Assembly: GCA_002314835.1 (NCBI GenBank)
Contig: DCHM01000026.1
Span: forward strand, 22,485-41,825
Source: Clostridiales bacterium UBA1752
Lineage (GTDB): Bacteria > Bacillota > Clostridia > Oscillospirales > CAG-382
Direction of reading: 5' to 3'
DNA: 19,341 nucleotides
The notes beneath the pieces are model-generated. The model saw only the letters and a list, made by a program, of their open reading frames with translations, ran no database searches and was not told where the DNA came from. Shown piece after piece: positions 14,394 to 19,341 of the stretch. Numbering within the stretch: the stretch's first letter is position 1; every line of letters begins with the position of its first letter. Made by a program: the position numbers and the translations under genes.

Positions 14394-15923
14394 ATGAGTA
14401 CCGGTAATAGAATAGCCGATTATAAGTACGCATCAAAAACTGAATACGATAAAAAGATAAAGGTCAACGGCGGCTATGTGGGCGTTTATTCACCCAAAGC
14501 GATGAAGAAAATGTACCCAAAAGGCAAGTTCCGTCTGATAGGCGAGACCTTTGACGGCAGCAAGCGCGACCGCGACCGCGACATAGGTCGCATCGAGCTG
14601 GCGGAAAAGCGTATGTACGTCACCAAGGCAGGCACGCATTCGCCGTTTTTCCGCAAAAAGAGCAGCTATATAGAGCTGCAGGGCGGCGGCTACGTCGCTA
14701 TGCTAAAGGTTCGCTTGGCGGCCATTATCTTGGTTGCCGCGCTTTTGATAGGTGTTATCGGCGGCGCTACGTTACTCACTATCAACGGTATGTCGCACAG
14801 CGGCGAATCGATAGACCCCAATATCAAGCCAATCGACGTCGAATATTTTGTCGTTTCGGGCTCGGTATCGAGAGGTAACAACAAGATAGAAGATTCCATC
14901 ATCACGTTGCAGGGTGCGGATATGGTCACGACGACTACGACCGACTCCGCAGGCAACTATACATTCAGCTACGTCAAAAACGGAGATTACAACGTCATTT
15001 GCACCTGCGGCGAATCGGTTTTGACCTCCAAGATACAGGTTGCAAGCCAAGCCGCAAAGCTTGATTTTACATTCCCCGCGAGCGAAACGACTGTGGTCAA
15101 AACCTCGGTTGACCTATACGGCAAAGACACCCCGACGGTCATAGTTGGAGGCCTCGATACCGAGATACTCGAGATAGCGCAAAACGACCTCACGACGAGT
15201 CTTTCGTTTGAGGCGGCAAAGCTCGACGAGGTGGACGTCCCCTCGGATGCGCGCAGTGCCATCGCCGGCGTTTCGGGCGAATTGTTGCTTACGTATTATG
15301 ATTTTAAGCTGCTCAAAACCGTCGTTTCGGGCGATAACAAGACTGCGGATTATATCAGCACGAGCAACAACGTGCTCGAGATAGTAGTTCCCTACGACTC
15401 AACGACGGCAGTCGGCACCTACGTTTTACGCTATCACGGCGGCAGTGCGACAAGGTTTACAGAGCTGACGCAAATGCCTGTCGGCGACTACCAAGACGGC
15501 ACATATTACGTCACGCCGTCCAAGGTTTATATCTACAGCAGCTGCTATTCGGTCTATGCGGTAGGTCACGCGAGCGCAGGCCACGTCACCAAGGGCAGCG
15601 ACACCATCACTTACAGCAACGAAGCAAGCCTTACCATCAGCACGGGCGAAATAAACATGCTGTACGAGCACGGATTTGATTCGACACACGACTCCAAGGT
15701 TCAGCTCTACCTCGAGACCGAGGACGGCAACCTACTCATTTCCGAGTCGGGCGTAGTTCCTCCGGGCAACAAAATAGAGACTATGTACCTGATACAGGGC
15801 ATTACGGGTCTTCCCACAAGCGGCTCGTACAGTGCAATAATGCAGATAGTCTATTTCGGCGACGGAGAGACTATCGCAAACACCAATATCAACATCCCCA
15901 TCACGCTCAGGATAAATCAGTGA
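14394..15923 (+). CDS. Single-pass membrane protein with large extracellular beta-rich region
   Basis: A 509-residue protein. Residues 1-103 are basic and predicted cytosolic (many Lys and Arg, KRDRDRDIGR). One hydrophobic span lies at about 104-130, and the remaining roughly 380 residues should be outside. Residues about 153-228 look like a carboxypeptidase-regulatory-like/Cna-B-like beta sandwich (SGSVSRGNNKIEDSIITLQG, then DSAGNYTFSYVKNGDYNV). Residues about 280-410 resemble a repeat seen in clostridial surface proteins that ends in an S-YA-V motif (here CYSVYAVGH). The last 90 residues hold VPPGNKIETMYL and GSYSAIMQIVYF, again a beta domain. No sortase motif. GGAAGG precedes the ATG at 14394. 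It is the first gene of a three-gene module. Function unknown; a scaffold or cell-surface anchor for the two secreted neighbours is an inference. Confidence 0.8.
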   Translation: MSTGNRIADYKYASKTEYDKKIKVNGGYVGVYSPKAMKKMYPKGKFRLIGETFDGSKRDRDRDIGRIELAEKRMYVTKAGTHSPFFRKKSSYIELQGGGYVAMLKVRLAAIILVAALLIGVIGGATLLTINGMSHSGESIDPNIKPIDVEYFVVSGSVSRGNNKIEDSIITLQGADMVTTTTTDSAGNYTFSYVKNGDYNVICTCGESVLTSKIQVASQAAKLDFTFPASETTVVKTSVDLYGKDTPTVIVGGLDTEILEIAQNDLTTSLSFEAAKLDEVDVPSDARSAIAGVSGELLLTYYDFKLLKTVVSGDNKTADYISTSNNVLEIVVPYDSTTAVGTYVLRYHGGSATRFTELTQMPVGDYQDGTYYVTPSKVYIYSSCYSVYAVGHASAGHVTKGSDTITYSNEASLTISTGEINMLYEHGFDSTHDSKVQLYLETEDGNLLISESGVVPPGNKIETMYLIQGITGLPTSGSYSAIMQIVYFGDGETIANTNINIPITLRINQ

Positions 15924-15949
15924 TTAAAAAGCAAGGAGAAAACCGTTTT

Positions 15950-16543
15950 ATGAAAACACAAAGATTCATCTGTCTCATGCTGACAATGGTTTTGGTTTTT
16001 GTCACGCTCGCTTTTACGGTCAGCGCGGCAACCTCCGCCACACTCGACGATAAAACCACCTCTACCACCGCGGTACAAAAATACACCTTTAAGGCGGCAA
16101 ATAACTCGGGCTATCAAGAGGTCACAAAGGTCAAGGTTTCGTGGACCATCGCCGACCTGCAGGTAACCTACGACTCTGCCAAGACCTGGAATGACGAAAA
16201 TCTGTCTTGGGACGAGAGCGGTGTTGCAAACATAACCGTCGTTTCGGGCAACAAGCCCACGTTTACGTTTGAAAACCGCGGCACAAAAGCCGTCACCGCC
16301 AGCGTTTCCTTCAAGCAGGCGCAGTCTTTCAACGCAGGCGCAATCAACGTCACTTTTACAAACAATAACAGCACCGTAAAATCGGTTGTCAACGCTACAA
16401 CCCACGCGGTTGACAAGACGATAAACCATTCGCTCACCATAACCGGCGACGTTACCATCGACGGCAGCAAGTTTAACGGCACCAAAAACACGAGCGGTGA
16501 AACACTGGGCACCTATACCATCACTATCGGCACTCCCCGTTAA
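15950..16543 (+). CDS. Small secreted beta-rich protein
   Basis: A 197-residue exported protein. Residues 1-26 are a signal peptide (MKTQRF, a hydrophobic core, cleavage near TVSA-AT). The mature part contains KVKVSWTIADLQVTY (60-74), W80, LSWDES (85-90), FTFENRG (105-111) and ends LGTYTITI (186-193). Similar small secreted proteins with a W...Y...W pattern and a final GT-T-TI strand occur in gut Clostridia, in my recollection; no function is known. The same domain forms the N-terminal part of the next protein. AAGGAG with 11-nt spacing selects the ATG at 15950 rather than a GTG at 15920. It lies 26 nt after the membrane protein and is probably co-transcribed. It has no membrane anchor or sortase motif. 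Confidence 0.82.
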   Translation: MKTQRFICLMLTMVLVFVTLAFTVSAATSATLDDKTTSTTAVQKYTFKAANNSGYQEVTKVKVSWTIADLQVTYDSAKTWNDENLSWDESGVANITVVSGNKPTFTFENRGTKAVTASVSFKQAQSFNAGAINVTFTNNNSTVKSVVNATTHAVDKTINHSLTITGDVTIDGSKFNGTKNTSGETLGTYTITIGTPR

Positions 16544-16582
16544 TCACCGATTCCCCTTATTTCAGCGAAAGGAAGTAATTGC

Positions 16583-18967
16583 ATGAAAAGCATAAAGCTC
16601 ATATCTTTGCTGATATGCGTCATTATCCTGGCTTGCGCCGTAATGCCGCAGTCTGCTTATGCTCAAAATGCAGATGGATATAGCTTTATCTCTGCAAGCC
16701 AAACCGTTTTTGACAGTCTGACAGCCGCCTCGCAAGGCACCGTCAGCAAGGTAAAGGTTTCGTGGACCATACCCGATATCGAAATCACTTACGGCAGCTA
16801 CGCCGAATGGGACGTCAACACCCTGTCGTGGATAGAGAGCGAGGGCACCGGCGAGGATTACAGCGTCAGCAACACGCCTGCCACGTTCGTTATCGAGAAT
16901 ATGTCGTCCGCCGCCATAAACGCCAAGCTGAGCTTTGACGTCGTAGCAGGAATGTCGGGCATAGCGCAGGGCGCTACGGTTACGGGCAGTGACGGTAAGG
17001 CGATAACTCGCAAGGGCATCGACATCGGCGCCGCCGCAAGCACTCAAAAGTCAACTACTGAGACGCTCAAAGCACTCGTCAACATACTTTCGGATGCGGA
17101 TTTCAGCACTCTGCAGGCCACCGAAGGCTCGACGCTCGGCACATATACCGTCACCATACGCAAAGCCGACTACCCTATCGAGCAGATTTACGACAACCTT
17201 ATAGATGCGTTTGACCAAGGCGTTATCAATGCGTTTGCTTTGCCAATCAACGACCTTAGCGTCAACGAAATAATCAATGTCGTCAAGCAAACAAACGGCA
17301 CATATAAGATTAAAAAGCTTATAGACGGCGGTTTTTATAAGACGAGCGATTTTGCTCATCTTAACGACCACCTCGCACTCACGTTAAAGGCGGCAATACT
17401 TTATAACAAAACCGCAGATACCGCCCTTAAAGACAAGCTCCGCGAGCCTATACTCGGACTTATCAAGCACTGGGTTTCGGAGGACTATCAGTCGTCGAAC
17501 CCGTGGTATAATAACGTCAGCACTCCCAACCTGCTCGGCGAAATCGCGCTGATGATGCGCGATGCCATCCCGAACGACCTAAAGGCACAGATTTTAAAGG
17601 TCATGAGTGACGGCTGTCTCACAATAAATACCGCGTTGCAGTCAGAGACGGGCGCAAACGCCACGTGGCTCGCCATGTCCACCCTCAAATACGGCATACT
17701 CTCAGAGGACGAATCAATCGTCGCTTACGCCGTCAAAAAGCTAAAATCCACGCTTTCATTTACGTCGGGCGAAGGCATACGCTCGGACGGCTCGCTCGTT
17801 TCGGGCGGCAGTCGCCTGCAAAACGGTATGCAGCTTATTAAAAACTCAGCTTATCTGCTTTATCTGTTGGAAGGCACTTCGTATCAGTTCACAAACGGAG
17901 AGCTTAATGCTCTTTCGACGGTTATTTTAAGCGGTCTCAGATACTTGACCGTAGGCAAATCCGTTGACCCTCAAGCCCTCGGCAGTGACGTTGCTACGGC
18001 AGGAGCTACCGATTTAGGCAGTCTGACCGATTATCTCGGCATACTGACCACCCTCAGCTCGATGCCTAATAAATCCGCCGTCAATGCCTATGCAGAGGCT
18101 ATCAAAAAAGGCACTCGCGCCGACTACGGTCTGCACTATTACAGTGACACCAAATACATCGTTATCAACAACAGCGACTTTTATTTCAGCTTTAAGGGCT
18201 GCGGCGCAAATCTGTGCTACGGTCAGGACACTCTCCTCGGCTACAACACTTCGTACGGCACCACGACTACGATAGCAGGTACAAACGTCGATTTTGACTC
18301 TATTTTGCCGGTGCTCGACTATGCGTATATCCCCGGCACGACAGCAGTTCATCAAAAAGACTCGGAGCTGTCTGCCTATAAGGATTACGGCACTCGCAAG
18401 CTGTCGGGCATCTTCGGTGACAAGTACACCGACGACTATGCGGTTTCTTTTGTACAAAGTCAGCACGAAAAAGTCAGCTACACTGTTGCGTGCTTTGCGA
18501 CCGACAAGAGCGCCATTATACTCGGCACGGGTCTTACAAACTCGGACGGCAAGACTATGTTCACCACGGTTCAGCAAGAGATTTCAAACGGCAAATACAC
18601 CAAAAACGGCAACGTCTATACCCATAACGGCGTCAAATATCAGATTTACGACGGCGGTATCGTGACTGCAAGTACAAAAAAGCAGTCGGGCAGTTGGTCG
18701 CGTATCAGTGCGTCGGGCTCTGCCGCAACGGTAACAAAAGACGTATTTACTCTCAAAATAGCAAACGAAGGCTCGTACGCATACTCGGTAATGAGCACCA
18801 ACACCAATGAAACGTACGAGGTCGTATGCAACACCATCGACTGCCAGGCAGTCAAGATGCCGAGTGGCAAAATTATCGCCGTCTGCTACACCGCAGGCAC
18901 AACGTTTGACTACGGCGGCAAGACGTATTTCCTCGGCTCAGAGGGCAGCGTCACGGTGTTTAACTGA
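16583..18967 (+). CDS. Secreted protein: beta-rich domain fused to a polysaccharide lyase family 8-like fold
   Basis: A 794-residue exported protein. Residues 1-27 are a signal peptide (cleavage near SAYA-QN). Residues about 50-193 repeat the domain of the upstream small protein (KVKVSWTIPDIEITY, LSWIES, LGTYTVTI). Residues about 200-560 are alpha-helical and match the PL8 toroid: NPWYNNVSTPNLLGEIALM (306-324) corresponds to the family's NWW-EIG-P segment, and ETGANATWL (355-363) to its GAN segment. Residues about 565-794 match the PL8 beta region: PVLDYAYIPGTTA (576-588), ACFATDKSAIILGTGL (636-651), SGSWSRI (702-708), SYAYSVM (731-737). PL8 enzymes cut hyaluronan, chondroitin or xanthan. Here the His expected after DGS and the Tyr nine residues later appear as Gly408 and Gln417, so activity is doubtful. 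Seven cysteines remain in the mature part. No anchor motif. AAAGGAAG precedes the ATG. Confidence 0.82.
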   Translation: MKSIKLISLLICVIILACAVMPQSAYAQNADGYSFISASQTVFDSLTAASQGTVSKVKVSWTIPDIEITYGSYAEWDVNTLSWIESEGTGEDYSVSNTPATFVIENMSSAAINAKLSFDVVAGMSGIAQGATVTGSDGKAITRKGIDIGAAASTQKSTTETLKALVNILSDADFSTLQATEGSTLGTYTVTIRKADYPIEQIYDNLIDAFDQGVINAFALPINDLSVNEIINVVKQTNGTYKIKKLIDGGFYKTSDFAHLNDHLALTLKAAILYNKTADTALKDKLREPILGLIKHWVSEDYQSSNPWYNNVSTPNLLGEIALMMRDAIPNDLKAQILKVMSDGCLTINTALQSETGANATWLAMSTLKYGILSEDESIVAYAVKKLKSTLSFTSGEGIRSDGSLVSGGSRLQNGMQLIKNSAYLLYLLEGTSYQFTNGELNALSTVILSGLRYLTVGKSVDPQALGSDVATAGATDLGSLTDYLGILTTLSSMPNKSAVNAYAEAIKKGTRADYGLHYYSDTKYIVINNSDFYFSFKGCGANLCYGQDTLLGYNTSYGTTTTIAGTNVDFDSILPVLDYAYIPGTTAVHQKDSELSAYKDYGTRKLSGIFGDKYTDDYAVSFVQSQHEKVSYTVACFATDKSAIILGTGLTNSDGKTMFTTVQQEISNGKYTKNGNVYTHNGVKYQIYDGGIVTASTKKQSGSWSRISASGSAATVTKDVFTLKIANEGSYAYSVMSTNTNETYEVVCNTIDCQAVKMPSGKIIAVCYTAGTTFDYGGKTYFLGSEGSVTVFN

Positions 18968-18984
18968 TAATCAATATCCAAAGG

Positions 18985-19010
18985 AAGGACGACGGCCGTC
19001 GTCCTTTTTT
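18985..19010 (+). terminator. Rho-independent terminator after the surface module
   Basis: AAGGACGAC (18985-18993) and GTCGTCCTT (18998-19006) around GGCC form a perfect palindrome, continued by TTTT. It begins 18 nt after the stop codon of the PL8-like gene. Confidence 0.92.
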
Positions 19011-19050
19011 ACGTGCAAAAGCCTCTGCATAAACAATGTGGATATCCTTT

Positions 19051-19154
19051 CCAAAAAGGGAATAAGACATTCCCAAAAGCAGACTGCGGTATTCCGCTTA
19101 TAGGGCGGTACTGTCTTCCCTTTTCCGTGTAATACCGTCTTCCTCTTTTGGGAA
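19051..19154. repeat. Imperfect palindrome built from four copies of a motif of about 20 bp
   Basis: Two copies run forward: CCAAAAAGGGAATAAGACA (19051-19069) and CCCAAAAG-CAGAC-TGCGGTATT (19072-19093). Two run in reverse: TACTGTCTTCCCTTTTCC (19109-19126) and TACCGTCTTCCTCTTTTGGG (19133-19152). TTCCCAAAAG (19070-19079) pairs perfectly with CTTTTGGGAA (19145-19154), and AGAC plus GGTATT (19081-19093) pairs with AATACC plus GTCT (19131-19140). The first and third copies can also pair (AAAAGGG/CCCTTTT and AAGACA/TGTCTT). It could be a recombination or protein-binding site, or a structured RNA; I cannot name it. Confidence 0.6.
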
Positions 19155-19261
19155 CCTAAATATAAAGATAAAACAAATATAAAAACTTAGAGTTATAAAG
19201 ACTAACATACAGAAATGTCTGTTCGTCGGCTCAAAAAGCGCATACGCACTTGTTTTAATAA

Positions 19262-19292
19262 AAAAAGAAGCTTTGCTGACGCAAAGCCTCGA
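19262..19292 (-). terminator. Minus-strand rho-independent terminator
   Basis: Read on minus, GAGGCTTTGC, loop GTCA, GCAAAGCTTC form a 10-bp stem (one G-U pair), followed by seven T and TATT. It faces inward from the right edge, so it should end a minus-strand gene or RNA whose body lies outside the window. Confidence 0.75.
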
Positions 19293-19296
19293 TTTC

Positions 19297-19341
19297 ATTC
19301 CATTTTAATGTTGCGTAGCAACAATTCGTTCTTATTCCATT
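19297..19341. repeat. ATTCCATT direct repeat flanking a small palindrome
   Basis: ATTCCATT occurs at 19297-19304 and again at 19334-19341, the last bases of the window. Between them is TGTTGC-GTA-GCAACA (19309-19323). The unit may continue beyond the edge; only one full spacing is visible, so this may be chance. Confidence 0.3.

Larger units (their letters stand above)
19011..19341. other. Right-end stretch without a convincing gene
   Basis: 331 bases after the module's terminator. I find no reading frame with a ribosome-binding site and plausible composition. It holds the imperfect palindrome at 19051-19154, an AT-rich stretch (19155-19260), a minus-strand terminator at 19262-19292, and the short palindrome TGTTGC-GTA-GCAACA (19309-19323) between two copies of ATTCCATT. 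A minus-strand gene probably lies beyond the right edge. Confidence 0.6.

Noticed and set aside
19051..19154. Integron attC site or IS end
   Set aside because: The size and palindrome suggest attC, but I find no GTTRRRY-type core sites, and there is no integrase or transposase gene in the window.
19098..19298. 66-residue open frame on minus at the right end
   Set aside because: No ribosome-binding site; its first codons cover a terminator hairpin and its end lies in the palindrome. Composition is odd (Phe/Ile-rich).
19297..19341. CRISPR array at the right edge
   Set aside because: Only two 8-bp copies are seen; CRISPR repeats are much longer, and no cas gene is present.

Overview
The window looks like chromosomal DNA of a low- to mid-GC Gram-positive anaerobe, most likely Bacillota/Clostridia (a gut-type Oscillospirales or Ruminococcaceae-like lineage is my best guess; this is inference). 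Reasons: PPi-type phosphofructokinase, class II aldolase, TrmK, YitT, DUF512 radical-SAM next to Der, PlsY, zinc-binding L32 preceded by YceD, strong purine-rich ribosome-binding sites, near-consensus sigma-A promoters (TTGACA-17-TATAAT) and Bacillota-style hairpin terminators. No tRNA, rRNA, CRISPR array, transposase or phage gene was seen.

Layout. (1) 1-183: 3' end of an unknown + strand gene, then a hairpin terminator. (2) 235-2659: two consecutive glycolytic enzymes in divergent orientation, PPi-PFK (-) and class II FBP aldolase (+), each with its own promoter in a shared control region of about 180 bp. (3) 2658-7689, all on the minus strand: a promoter at 7661-7689 drives a small membrane protein and a TrmK-Maf fusion protein; a perfect consensus promoter at 6207-6235 drives tyrS, an RpiR-type regulator, an HI0933/BaiN-like flavoprotein and a 54-residue DUF3006-like protein. 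(4) 7698-8604: divergent promoter and a YitT membrane protein. (5) 8629-14265: housekeeping cluster on +: yceD-rpmF, a probable terminator, then DUF512 radical SAM - der - plsY - rarA with overlapping or closely spaced genes and a strong terminator. (6) 14306-19010: a three-gene cell-surface module: a single-pass membrane protein with a large extracellular region, a small secreted beta-rich protein, and a secreted protein carrying the same beta-rich domain fused to a polysaccharide-lyase-family-8 (PL8) fold. (7) 19011-19341: no convincing gene; it holds a striking imperfect palindrome made of four copies of a motif of about 20 bp, a minus-strand terminator and a direct repeat at the window edge.

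How the parts work together. The left half is core metabolism and translation: glycolysis, tRNA charging and modification, nucleotide housecleaning. The middle couples ribosome assembly (YceD, L32, Der), phospholipid synthesis (PlsY) and replication-fork maintenance (RarA). The right end is accessory. The PL8-like protein matches the family in several structural segments, but the residues expected to do catalysis appear to be replaced, so it may bind rather than cleave polysaccharide. The module's shared domain, its order (anchor, small secreted, large secreted) and the unusual palindrome downstream are the least explained parts of the window.
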